Assembly (NCBI GenBank): GCA_030549335.1
Contig: CM060196.1
Span: 25,006,501-25,070,500 of the forward strand
Origin: Pontederia crassipes
Lineage: Eukaryota; Streptophyta; Magnoliopsida; Commelinales; Pontederiaceae
Direction of reading: 5' to 3'
DNA length: 64,000 nucleotides
Positions within the stretch are counted from its first letter, which is position 1. The number at the start of each line of letters is the position of its first letter. Positions 1 to 10,805 of this stretch are shown here, in pieces. The notes beneath the pieces are model-generated. The model saw only the letters and a program-made list of their open reading frames with translations. It was not told the origin of the DNA and made no database searches. The position numbers and the translations under genes are program-made.

Positions 1-89
1 AACGTTCTCGTAATGACTAAGTACATAATAAAATGCTAATACTCCAAAGTCAAATAACATGGGACTTATGGACATCTATTGACCTATCA

Positions 90-1034
90 TGTTGAATTTC
101 GAATTTTGTTTTCATGTTTTGACGACAATAAATGAAATTGATCGAAAAGTTACTAATAAAATTTCAAGATGATTTGTACAGGTGTAAGAATACCTAGTGA
201 ATATATCTCAAAGAATTTGCGATGTCAAAATTCATAAACAAAATTTTGAAGCGCAATAGGGTGACTAATTGTTCGAACATATACGATCGACTGGAGAACC
301 GATCGATCGATAAGTGGACGATGTAGTAAAAATTGCGACCACGAGATCGATCGATCAGCCCATCGATCAAAATTTGAGACTTTTTCATTGAAGAATGGCG
401 ACTGGATTCCAATCAAAAAAGTGCGAGACAACTAGAGAAAATGAAGAGCTAAGATCGGTCGACCGCTTGATCAATTGGTTCAAAACTTAAAGCTACAATA
501 ACAACTAATTTTGTACTTGAATTTTTGGAAAAATTTCTCAACTACTTTAATTCTTTAAGAAGCCTATAAAAAGGCATACAAAAATTTGAAGAAAGATAAT
601 TCAAACAAGCAAAATCATCCTAAATCCTTTATAAAGTTTAAGAGCACATTTTTTATCAGTCCTTACAAATCCTTTCTTTTTCTTGTTCTCGAAATTGTGA
701 GTAATTGTAAGAGTGTTTGAGAGAATTCATTTGTTTATTTAAAATGAATATAAAAGTTCTCTATAACAAGAGACGTGCCTTATTTTTTGAGCGAAAAAGA
801 AAGTGGTGTAGTGTAAAAAAGATTTTTTACTTCGATGGTCTTGAGGTCGAGGAGTCAAAGTGGGAATGTAAATCAAGAGTCGGGCCAAACTTCATCAACA
901 AATCTTGAGTTTGCACTTTTTTTTTATTCTTGCGCTTTTACTTGCATACACATTTTACTCGAATTTTTTAAAACATTTTAAAAAGATTTTCGATTGTGAT
1001 TTGACACCAATACACTCAACCTTTCTATCCTACA
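90..1034 (+). mobile_element. Solo LTR, Ty1/copia-like family 1 (copy A)
   Basis: The segment starts TGTTGAATTTCG and ends CTATCCTACA, matching the ends of two other LTRs here (1594-2599; 25568-26563, minus). Inside, in order, are an array of GATCGATCGA/GGTCGACC words (284-476), a TATA-like CTATAAAAAGG at about 564-574, and a downstream part with the shared phrase GGTCTTGAGGTCGAGGAGTC. The start resembles the TGTTGAATC...TTTTGATGATAACAA start of SIRE/Maximus-type copia LTRs (family knowledge). I see no primer-binding site, polypurine tract or convincing 5-bp target duplication, so it is an old solo LTR or fragment. Confidence 0.6.
284..476. repeat. Degenerate palindromic word array in LTR copy A
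   Basis: Clustered GATCGATCGA, GGTCGACC and GATCGACTGG words within about 190 bp of otherwise AT-rich DNA. The cluster ends about 90 bp before the LTR TATA-like box. Confidence 0.6.
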
Positions 1035-1593
1035 CATGTTGCCATGACTACTTCTAATTACATGCATAGATCTAGGACACACAAATGAATTTTCCTTGTT
1101 ACATTGTGTAACATGCATGTCATGATTGAAATTGGGCATACAGGAATCATTAAATCATTACACACAATAAGAATGTGTGTAATGTCATATTTATTGTCAT
1201 TCAATGGAACATGCATAAAGTCATCATACTTTGAGAACATGATAAACATAAAGGAGTATATCACATAGCTCAATCATCATGATATAAGTGCATTCATAGT
1301 CATTCCTTCATAACTCATTTAGGTTATCTTATTTCATACATCTTAGTTTTCTTGCTTTTTTTTTCCATCACATGCCATATGAAAATTTTGTATTTCACTT
1401 TGAATTATCTTCATGTGATATCTTTAATCTTTATTATAGACCAGAGAGATGCTATGCCTTTATTCCATCTTAGGAAAATACATATATAATGCATAAGATT
1501 TTATAGACATTATTTTTCTCTTTTTAGATAAATACATATACAAGGTATAAAATATTATTGTTTGATAAATACATAGATTGCATAAAGCATTAT
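1035..1593. other. AT-rich spacer between two LTRs
   Basis: No coding region. Loose repeats of ATACATA/CATAAGATTTTATAG-type text at 1480-1590, including GATAAATACATA twice, suggest decayed retroelement sequence. Nothing else is recognisable. Confidence 0.4.
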
Positions 1594-2599
1594 TGTTGGA
1601 GAAAAGTTTTAATGCCATATAAAATTATATTTTGATGATATAAATTTCGAAAGATTAAAGTTAAATGTTAAAAAAGTTTAAATAAAAATGCATAACTTTA
1701 TGCACTAAATTTTAATTAAATAATTGAATATAATAATATCATATTCTGGATGAATGATGAATATTAAAGTTGTAGATAATCCTGTTAGCTATACATAAAA
1801 TCCAAGATGATCTCATTTGGATAACTGTGCAAAAAGTTATGCTCAAAATAGTACAGTCGGTCAACTTGTCGATCGACATAATGAAAGCCGATTGAGACTA
1901 TACCGATCGACTGATCGGAGATACTGGTCGACCGATAGAGCTGCCTAGATTTACGTCGATACTACACCGATCGACAGACCAGTCGATGCACCGGTCGATC
2001 GATCAACTCAACGTGCAAAATAAAAAAATGACGAGACTATACCGATCGACTGACGGTTGATAGTCCGGCTGACCGATCAAATGCAGAAGTTGAAGAAATA
2101 AAAAATAAGTTATCATTTTGAGTTTCTCTTATATATTGTGAGCATGATATTGTAAAAGAAGAAAATCATTGTTCAGAAAAATTGAAAGAGCTCATGTGTA
2201 AAAGAGGTTCCATATCTTACCTCTTTAGTGAGAGAAAAGATAAGTTTTCTAATAGGAGATGTTGCCTTACCTCTCGAAGCGGAGAAAATGTGATTGATGT
2301 AAAGGGTTTTTCTTCTTTGCCCCATTTGAAACAAAGGAAGAGTTTAGTGGAATCTTTGATGGTCTCGAAGTCGGAGCGAGAACGTAGGCCAAAGTATGAT
2401 CGAACCTCATCATCAGCCATCGTGTTCATCATGTTTGATTTCTCTCTCCCTCCTCATATTATGTTGTGATATGATCTGATTTATTTTGATTTAAAGTCTA
2501 ACGAATTGATTTTAAACTTTCGCAATGATTTTTATGAAATGGATACTTTAAGTGTTAAACACTAATTCACCTCCTTCTTGATGCCTTTGAGATCCTACA
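1594..2599 (+). mobile_element. Solo LTR, Ty1/copia-like family 1 (copy B)
   Basis: It begins TGTTGGAGAAAAG, has TATTTTGATGATATAAA close to the start, and ends TTTGAGATCCTACA. The 3' part is colinear with copy C on the opposite strand: a GGTCTCGAAGTCGGAGCGAG block, GAACCTCATCA, then AACACTAATTCACCTCC before the end. The palindromic word array lies at 1855-2080. Flanks ATTAT/ATTCG match at only three of five bases, so a target duplication is not established. No internal region is attached. Confidence 0.6.
1855..2080. repeat. Degenerate palindromic word array in LTR copy B
   Basis: Repeated GTCGATCGAC, CCGATCGACTG and GGTCGACCGAT words. The short spacers contain ACTATA / AGACTATACC phrases that recur within the array. 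Confidence 0.6.
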
Positions 2600-5590
2600 A
2601 TTCGGACACTGTTTAAGTCGTTAAATCATTGTAACCGTCCGTGACGAAGGACAAATTCGAGTTTTGGACGAATTTTTGAAAGATTTTCAAGTGCACAAGG
2701 ATTTCTATTCATATTATATTATCCCAAGATGATTTGAAAATATATTATGATCCAAATTTCGAATTTTGACAAGGACAAAATTTTAGAATCAATTTATATT
2801 CAAAATTTTCTTATTTCACATTGAAAATGTTTTCGTTTTTTCTCCAATCACATGAAAACTCAAATCCCTATAAATAGAGGCCTTCTACAGCAAAAAAAGA
2901 GCATGCTAAGGCCAGCAACTAGAGTTTTGAAGTCAAGAACATGAGAGAATTCGGAAGGCTCATTGAGAAGATTTCTACACAATTGACTCTAGACGAGACC
3001 GGGCAGCAGTTCATCGACGTTTCTGAGAGTATTGCCTGTTCTATGCTGGGATGATCTCATGCTTACTTGATACATCTTTTTATCTTTCGTAATTTGGATC
3101 CTTTAATTTTATTTTTTAATTGAGACAATTGTAATAGTTTTAATTGTTAAAGGCAAACTGTTAAACGTTATTTCATTATCGATTAAAGTTTAGTTTTCTT
3201 TCGAATATGCATGCTATTATTAATGTTTTTCTAGATATTAATTATCTTCTTTAGTTAGCTATTATATCTGTAGAAGTAGTTACTTTTGATTGCATGATTT
3301 CTGTGGAATTGATTCTTGAATTTTAAATTCAAGTATTGCATGTCACAACTCATAAGATCTTTGTTGGAATATTAGTTGTGCAATCTATTAATCATTACTA
3401 TGGTATGTGTGATAATAATTTAGAAATTATATTTTAACGTATCTTAATCTCAGATTTTATTAGATTATGATCCATGACGGAGTAGTCTGAATCTAATTTG
3501 AATTAAGATATGTTGACTGATCCTAAATGGAAATCAATAATTTGAGTAGATACTAATCCGTCGTTAGAAACTAACTTGTAATATTTGATCCAATCAGTTT
3601 GTCTATAATTTCTTTTATCATCCTAAGTCCTATGCATTTAATTTAATTTTCTTTATCTTTCTGTTATTTTATTTTTTACAACTCCTTTTTACTCAAAATC
3701 ATGTCATCTCCTATTAGTCTATGAAATTAGTTTAGTTAAGTAAGTTAATTTCTCATGAATTCGATACTCTACTATTTCACTTTATTACTTGAACGACTAG
3801 AGCACTTATTAGCATTTAATTGTTATCAATTCTCACATCACTAACCCTTCTCTGAAAAATTCTAAAATAACAGTAGGAATAATATCGTCTGATTACTACA
3901 ATTCTCTGTGATTGTAATATCAAGAAAACCTCAGAGATCCTCCCAATTTCACATGTTTTATTGATTCTTTACTCTTCAAGAAAAAATCCTCTATTTTCTT
4001 TTCAGGTCCTCTTCTCTTCTCCGTATCTATTGACCAAAGAAAATCTTTCTTTCCTCTTTCTATCAACTTTTGGTAACACCATGCAAGAAAAGAAAAGAAA
4101 ACTTCTTTTTCTTCAAATCTCGACGACTGATGGAGATAGAGAAAAAACCATAATCAATAATTATGTTTAATTAACTTTAAATAATATTATTCTCTAATGG
4201 ACTAGATTAGCTCCAAAGGCCCAACATATACCCCATGATTAGCTGAGATATGAGAATGAACAAGATGGGAGAGGTTCATAGGAACCCAAATTATAGAACT
4301 ATGTAACTAAAATCACAAGAGAATCAAGTATGAACTTACTACAAATTGAAACCGTAATATCTTAATCGTTTCTCCAATTTCTTCACTACTAGTAGATGCT
4401 TCTCTTCTTTCACTTGGGTTTTGGATGGGGGTGATAAAAAGGAAGAAAGATGTGGTAAAAGATGCAAGTGATAAAAGATAAGGCAGGTGGAACTAACTTT
4501 AAGTCGGTAAAAAAATGGAGGTACCAAATTGGCCTTGGTATTGTGCTTTTTTGCATCTAATGCTTTTTAAGTAAATGATTTTGCATTTTTCATTCATTTA
4601 TTTATTTATTCATTCATTATTTACTTAACACATTACATGTAAATAAGGAACTACCCTCATTTGGATTCAAGTGAAATATTTAGAAAAATAAATACCTAAG
4701 GAGTCAAAATCTAATTTTTTATTCGAAAAACAAAAATCGCAAAGATTTTGCGTTTATGTTTAATCAAAACATCTCTTAAAATTTATTAAAATTACTTTTA
4801 GAATACTTTGACGTATAAGAACAATCTTCGAAAATCACATTTTCATTTGTTCTGATGTTAAATAGTTAATACTGAAGCTCACACATTAACACATCCTTCA
4901 TAATACTTATCAATAACATAGCATCACATTTATACATTTAATCATGCATGATTAAATTAGAAATATTATATTTTATATTGTAAAATATATTATAATATTA
5001 TATATAAATAGTACATATATTTTATAATATAAGTAGTATATATTAAATATCCAAGTTGGGAATGAATTCATATTTTTCAAACCAATACCGTCCCAATCCA
5101 AAATAGATCAAATTTTGAAGACCTATTAAGAATATTATTGAAAAATCAAGTTGGGTGGAACTAGGACATCTGGACGTCTCGGATCATACTCACTCCTAAT
5201 GGCAATGACAAGATGATTGGTGACATGTATAGATGTAGATCTATAACCCATTAAATTATTAAATGTTGTATAGATTATTTTTCTTAAGATCAAGATGATT
5301 TGTATAGTTTACTTCTACTACTATAAAATTTATTGTAATTCAGTTTTTGCTGATTTAAGTCATTATATATTGATTTGTTAAAATAAAGAAAATTTAAATA
5401 AAAAAAATTCAAGAACGTTGATGAGCAAATCACATTAATCAATTTCAATGATACCTAAGACTATAATATGTAATTGAATAATTTTTAACGCCGCGTGGAT
5501 TAAACATTCCTCGTCGTTTGTGACAATCGAAAAGGAAAGGAACGCCGCTGATATGATTTTAACTTGAAGTTCCCTATAATTAAATGGCTG
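2600..5590. other. Gene-free, AT-rich retroelement debris
   Basis: No credible coding region; open frames are short and of low complexity. A LTR-like core promoter sits at 2867-2880. The stretch 3900-4540 is a purine/pyrimidine-biased low-complexity tract. From 4560 to 5590 the sequence is AT-rich (TATAATAT runs at 4970-5060) with nothing recognisable. Confidence 0.5.
2867..2880 (+). promoter_or_regulatory. LTR-type TATA box
   Basis: CCTATAAATAGAGG is a near-ideal plant TATA box, followed by a short GC-richer leader (2890-3050) and then AT-rich DNA. The same TATAAATAGAGG word occurs at 60784-60795. This looks like the U3/R boundary of a decayed gypsy-type LTR; the element ends cannot be set. 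Confidence 0.45.
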
Positions 5591-5597
5591 TCAGAAT

Positions 5598-5860
5598 ATG
5601 GATGAACACCCACTACCTGCATGCTTTGGCAGGATGCTAATGAAGAGGACAAAGCGACGAAATCAGAGTCACAAGCTCAAGATAAAATCCATTCAACCAC
5701 TCGCATATTCCGCTGCAGCTCAAGCAACGGCAGACAAAAAATTCCTTCAAAAAGGCGCTCCAACAGAACAGAGCACGGAGGAGCTTTTTCGAATTTTGCA
5801 GATTTGGCTTCAAGTGCTCCTTGGATTCCAAATCTCAACCTGCCCAAGACTAGAAAATAA
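5598..5860 (+). other. Possible gene relic, unrecognised
   Basis: Two overlapping open frames (88 and 79 codons) cover a stretch slightly richer in GC than its surroundings. The second reads as mixed hydrophilic protein (NEEDKATKSESQAQDK...SSAPWIPNLNLPKTRK). No family is recognised, and no splice or promoter context is visible. It could be an exon relic or chance. Confidence 0.15.
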
Positions 5861-5934
5861 ATAAAAGAGAGAGAGAAACTTGATTGGCTTCATGTTCTTG
5901 AATCTCTCGTATTAAATTAAAAAAAAACTTTGTT

Positions 5935-6215
5935 GTAAGGCTCTAGAGAGTACTCGGTATCTAGGAAGCCATAGCCGATGACCCAATTCATGCGGTATTA
6001 AAGAGCGCACTGTCCACATATTAAATATCAATCCATCATCGATCGAGTCCAAATGCACCCAATTAATCCGATTAGATCGTCTTGTATCACGTATCTGAAC
6101 AAGTGAGATTCCTAATAAAATTTTTTTACATTCACAAGATTCGAACTCAAGACCTTGCTTAAGCAAGGAGGATCCACTTTTAGTGCTAAAGACCTCTTCA
6201 TTCTTTTTTTTCTTT
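5935..6215 (-). mobile_element. Candidate tRNA-derived SINE
   Basis: On the minus strand, GAGTTCGAATC (about 6128-6138) resembles a Pol III B box. About 45 nt upstream is TTTAGCACTAAAAG, a loose A-box match. A unique body follows and ends in a homopolymer tract at about 5920-5930. The layout fits a SINE, but the box matches are imperfect and the ends are not proven. Confidence 0.3.
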
Positions 6216-6699
6216 TCCAATTTTTTTTGGGAAAATTGGACAAAAATCTGGTCAGATATTAGTGAATGGAAAATCTTGAACTAAATTCTTTTTCACATAC
6301 TTGACCATGATTATTTTCTTGCCTTTTCTCGTAAATGGTTTAATTGCTCTTTTTGCTCCTCCCTAATGTTTAAGTTTCGATTTCCTATTATTATTTTTTC
6401 CTTTTACTCTGAAGTAGGGTTGTAGGAAAAAGGGAAAAAAACCAAACAAATGAAAACCTGATATAAAAAATAGTTTTTAAACAAGGAAAAAGGTAAAAAG
6501 TAATTTAAAAATGCCAATCTAAATGAATAATATTATATATGTGTTTCAATGTTTTTAATATATATCAAATTACGCACTTCACATAAAATTCATACAAATG
6601 CAACATAAGATGAAATATATAAACTATAAATAATGATATTAAGAATATATGGCTAATAATACAATATTTTTATAGAATAATATCACGTGATTGAGGGAC

Positions 6700-7894
6700 C
6701 AGGGACGGAACCACTAGAAAATATTAGGGGAGGTAATATCATAACTCATCAAATAAAAAATAACTTTATAATAATACTAATTTTATTATACATTTATCTA
6801 ACTCCACTTTACCATTAATTATCATTTGAAAAAACTAAATGAAAACTTAAAAATTAGTCCATTTGAAAAGTGAGGAAAAATATATAAATACAATTTATGG
6901 AGGTATATACATATTTTTTGTAAAGGACAACACAAGATACCCAAGTAATAGACAAATAAAAAAAATAGAGCCCAAGAGAGAAGGGAGAAGGGAAAAGAAT
7001 TATAACAGAGAAAATAGGCAAATAAATATAAATGATTATGATCCATTTAAACTAGTTACTCATAGGGGTGAAAGTAGCACATGTCGGGTGGAATTTTTCA
7101 TTTTAAAAGATCATCCTATAATTTTCGGGTGATTTTTTAGAATTAAAAAAATTAAATCAGTTTTTTCGGATGGTTTTTTCTATAAATTTTATATTTAATA
7201 AAAATATTGATAATATGAAGTGGTGTTGTATTTTATAAATTGCTATTAATTACATATTATATTTTGTAATACAATTATCTATGACTTATAAAGAGTTTCT
7301 ATGCATTTAATGAGAAAAAATATCATGTTTACTAAGTAATTTTATATATACTATAAGTAGTTAAAGTATAATAGTAATATATTTTTATATAATTTTAATT
7401 ATGTAGATCTCTATAGCTTTTTAAATTTAAAATCGCCTATATTTTTTTTTTAAAAATTATGTCGGGTTGGATAGATTTTTTAAGTTTTCGATTTTTTTTT
7501 TCTTACACCCATATTACACGTCAAGGCAAAAAAGGACTGGCCTTTTGTGTAGTCAGAGAGGAAGAAACACGTAAGAAAAAAAAATAGCCACACAATTTTT
7601 AAACGCTCAAATAAACTTAAATTAATAATAGAGGAAAACTTTATAATAAAACTTGTGAATATGCAGCAAGAGAAGGCCGCAGTAGCACCAAAAAGAAGGG
7701 AACTAGATTTGGTGAAAATTTTTTTTTATCAAATACCCTTCAACGTCACTCTAACATTAATCTTTTTTATATAAGGTTCAAATTTTAATTTGGTAGGATT
7801 TGATCATAATTAGGTAAGGAAGCATGAAGATTATTTTTGGGGGGCCAACTATAACTAATATTGCATATTATATTAGGGGAGGCTCCATCCCCTG
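6700..7894. mobile_element. Non-autonomous hAT-like transposon (about 1.2 kb)
   Basis: The left end reads CAGGGACGGAACC and the right end, reverse complemented, CAGGGGATGGAGCC. Both are followed within about 20 bp by the shared word CTAATAT/ATATTAG next to GGGGAGG. The flanks are TTGAGGGAC (6691-6699) and TTGAGGAC (7895-7902), an 8-bp target duplication with one extra G, as expected for hAT insertions. The interior is AT-rich without a transposase. It includes a possibly nested element at about 7061-7513 (AGGGGTGAAAG ... CTTACACCC with TCGGGTGG motifs). Confidence 0.6.
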
Positions 7895-8198
7895 TTGAGG
7901 ACCATTATAGAATACAAATTTTTTATAAAGTTCATAAAAATATATCATCTCTAAGGAATATTAAACAAGCAATAATATATATTTTTTTAATAGGAAAAAA
8001 ATATATGTTCTCACAACTTTTACATATTTATAAAGTTCTCATATTTACAATTGTGAGTGCAGGAAAGGAAGCATCAAAATTTCTCCTCCTAACGGTCTAC
8101 TAAATCCATGTCCCCATCGCCCCCTTCTTAATATTTTGTATTCTTCCTCTTCCACAAAACTTCATCTGTCCACACAAAATAAGAGAGAGAGAGAGAGC

Positions 8199-8222
8199 GG
8201 GGGGGGGGGGGGGGGGGGGGGG
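8199..8222. repeat. G24 homopolymer
   Basis: Twenty-four consecutive G after (GA)n, about 440 bp before the start codon. Length is likely to vary between individuals or reads; the true length may differ from this assembly. Confidence 0.9.
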
Positions 8223-8351
8223 ACAAACGTTGGCTGCCCATTTTGGTAGCCGTTAGTTTTCAAACGCCCCCCAAAAATTTAAATCTCTCTCTCTTTCTTC
8301 AGGCACATACAAACAAATGGCATCAAAATATCTCACAAAACAAATTGCATC

Positions 8352-8354
<3 letters not shown>

Positions 8355-8382
<28 letters not shown>
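8355..8382. repeat. (CT)n microsatellite in probable 5' UTR
   Basis: About 14 CT dinucleotides followed by CATCTCATCTCATCT. It lies about 280 bp upstream of the start codon. Confidence 0.9.
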
Positions 8383-8662
8383 ATCTCATCTCATCTCCAC
8401 GCACCAAACACCCCAAATTTGAAAACTTTACCCTTAACAAAAAGCAAACTTTTGCATGCTTTTTTTTTGAAGCAGCATAAACTGCAGAAGTAACAGCGGC
8501 TTTTTTTTTCCTTTTCGTTTGGTGCTCCAAAATCTCGCCACGTTTTGCTCGTTCCATTTTAACGCCGGTCCGACGATTGAAGCCAAAGATCCCTCCTTTT
8601 TACCTTTTCTGGCCTCTCCTCCTTTGAATCATTCTTCGGATCCCTTGCGAGAGAGCGAAGAA

Positions 8663-10805
8663 ATGGGGCTTTGTCTGAGCAAGAAGAAGAAGAAGGAACA
8701 GCCGCCACCGCCGCCGCCCCCTGCTGCTGTTCCTCCTCCTCCTCCTCGTTGCGCCCATGGTGATAAGATTCTGAAGGAGAAGCAGACGAAGAAGAAGGTA
8801 GTCGAGTCATCTGATCGGAACGCAGTGGTGGCAGAAGTCCCCACTGAGAAGAAGCTGCAGGTGTTCGTCGCCACCCCGACCCCGAAGAAGAGCGCTGCCG
8901 CCGCCACCTTCCTTGTTGCAGGTGAGGCGCCGGAGAAGTTGGAGAACACAGGAGGAAATTCCGGAGAGAACGTTGGTGCTGACTCTGTCGCCATCGAGGA
9001 TTTCAAGCCTGCGCCTGTCAGGACTTCCAACTGCACTAAGGAGGAAGTGGACGCCATACTCATACAGTGCGGCCGCCTAAGTCGGAGCTCCTCCGGGAAG
9101 GCGTCTGGAGAGGCAGGGGCTGGCCACCGGCGGTACTCAGGCTCGAAGCGGAGCTACGACTTCGACAGTGAAAAGAAAGCAGGAGGAGAGGAGGAAGAAG
9201 GAGAAGAGTGGGGAGGAAGGCCTGTGTCCAGACCCTCCCCGCGCAGGAGGATGCCCAGCCGGGATCGTTCGGGGAGCAGGGAGCGGTCTGGAAGCGGAGG
9301 AGGCCGGAGGGTGAGCCGGTCACCTGGGCGGCGATCCGAAACTCCCGCCGCCTCCGGAAACGGCAGCGAGAGGTCGAGGCAGCCCGCGAAGATGGTGTCC
9401 GTGCCCGCGAGGGAGAAGGCCGGCAGGGGACTGTCCCCTGCCCCAGCGGCCAACAGAAGAGGGAATGAGATGGGAGCAGCGAGAGCTGGATCTCCTCGGT
9501 CCCGGTCGCCGGCGAACACCACTCGGGTCTCCAACGAGAACGTCTTGCATCACAGTGCGCCGCCCGCTAACCAGCCGCAGTCTCTCAGTCGAAGCTCATC
9601 ACGAAAAGCGGAACATTCACCCTGCAGACGGAACCCCATGGCCGAAATCCATGAGAATACGCTGAGAGAACACCAGAACGTCATCCATGACACCAAGATG
9701 CAGAAGACCACCAAACTGCAATCCCAGGTGAGATATCACGATGGTTTTAACTGTTCCATTTCTTCACTAAACTACTACTAATTCTTGTGCTGACGAAATA
9801 TGCAATTATGTCCTGCCTCTCAAGAAATCAATTGAAAATTCAACTCCAGCGCGCAAATCAGAGCAGACAGCTGGTGGGGGCGCAACACAGGCATCAAATG
9901 CTGTCAAGTCCAAACAGCTACTCTGTGGAAGAACTAAGGAGCAGGAAATGGAGCCTGTAACAGCTGAAGAAGCCATGGAGAAGGGCTCATGGAATGGTAC
10001 TACTGAGATACCAAGAGCCATTTCAAGGACAAGGTCTTCTAGGAGGTGTTCCAGAGACCTTGACCAGGCTCTTGACAGTTTGAACCTTGCAGACAACCTC
10101 CAGAATCCAAATTCCTACACCTCAATGCTTCTTGAAGACATCCAGAACTACCACCAGCAGCACCAAGGTGCAGCCTTTTCGCTCCCCGCCTGCGTCTCCA
10201 AGGCCTGCTCTATCCTGGAAGCCGTGGCTGATCTCAACTCAGCATCATCTGAGAACAAGAATTCTGATGGAGAGAGGTCCACCAATGGCAATGGCTTGTT
10301 CAGTGGGATACATGGGAGGAGGGGATTGGCATCGAAGGAACCATTCATGGAGTCTGAAATAATGGTGAAGGATGATCTAATGGAGCCGAGCCTGCACAAG
10401 TATGTTACAGTGAGGGACTTGGGCTTTGAAATGGAGCCACAAGAATCAGCTGGGAGCAATAGTTTTGTCGGACAGCCGTGGGCTTCTCCATTGGGCCCCA
10501 GTTCAGTTGATTCAGCCGATCCATACTGGACTTCGAGCTCCATCAATGGCGATGAAATAGAACAGGAACATCATCTGGAGCAGCCCACGCAACCGGATGT
10601 TTCTCGTGAATTTGAAGCTCGGGTAAGAAGATCGAGGGGTGCCTCTGGTAGTAACAGTTTCATGGCTCCAACGTCTAGCAGCAAGAGGAGGGAGCTTCAT
10701 CACCACAGCCAGCAGCAGCGGGCGGGTAGTGGTAATGTGACAGTTGCGAGTGGAAGGACTGGAGGCAGCAGGGCCGTCTTGCTTCCGGCAGCTGCAAGCT
10801 CTTAA
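8663..10805 (+). CDS. At1g65710-like basic, Ser/Arg-rich protein, two exons
   Basis: Exons 8663-9727 (355 codons) and 9825-10805 (326 codons plus stop) join in phase 0 across a 97-bp GT-AG intron (CAG|GTGAGA ... CTCAAG|AAA), giving 681 aa. The start is set by MGLCLS, a consensus for N-myristoylation at Gly2 with Cys4 available for palmitoylation, so membrane anchoring is inferred. A lysine run and proline tracts follow (residues 7-35). Near 124 is CTKEEVDAILIQCGRLSRSS, the signature I associate with the plant At1g65710-like family of unknown function. Residues 200-340 are Arg/Ser/Gly-rich and probably disordered. Exon 2 carries family blocks SYTSMLLEDIQNYHQ (about 450), CVSKACSILEAVADLN (about 478) and HKYVTVRDLGFEMEPQES (about 545). 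Molecular function is unknown. It stands alone, with GC-rich exon 1 and more balanced exon 2. Confidence 0.88.

Larger units (their letters stand above)
7895..8662 (+). promoter_or_regulatory. Upstream and 5' leader region of the 8663 gene
   Basis: AT-rich up to about 8160, then a GA-rich stretch, a 24-base G run and a CT repeat. CT-rich leaders are common in plant 5' UTRs. No canonical TATA box can be chosen with confidence. In-frame TTG/CTG codons upstream of 8663 are unlikely to be the start, because the ATG at 8663 opens a conserved acylation motif. Confidence 0.4.

Noticed and set aside
5935..6215. A tRNA gene
   Set aside because: Only a loose A box and B box are seen; no cloverleaf or anticodon arm can be folded from the sequence, so SINE is the better guess.
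8519..8662. N-terminal extension of the 8663 frame back to a TTG at 8519
   Set aside because: The extension has no ATG, and MGLCLS at 8663 is a conserved acylation start; the upstream part is leader.
8559..9553. Long minus-strand and off-frame open frames over the At1g65710-like exon 1
   Set aside because: They are mirror frames of GC-rich coding sequence, rich in Pro/Arg/Ser, without splice logic or family blocks.
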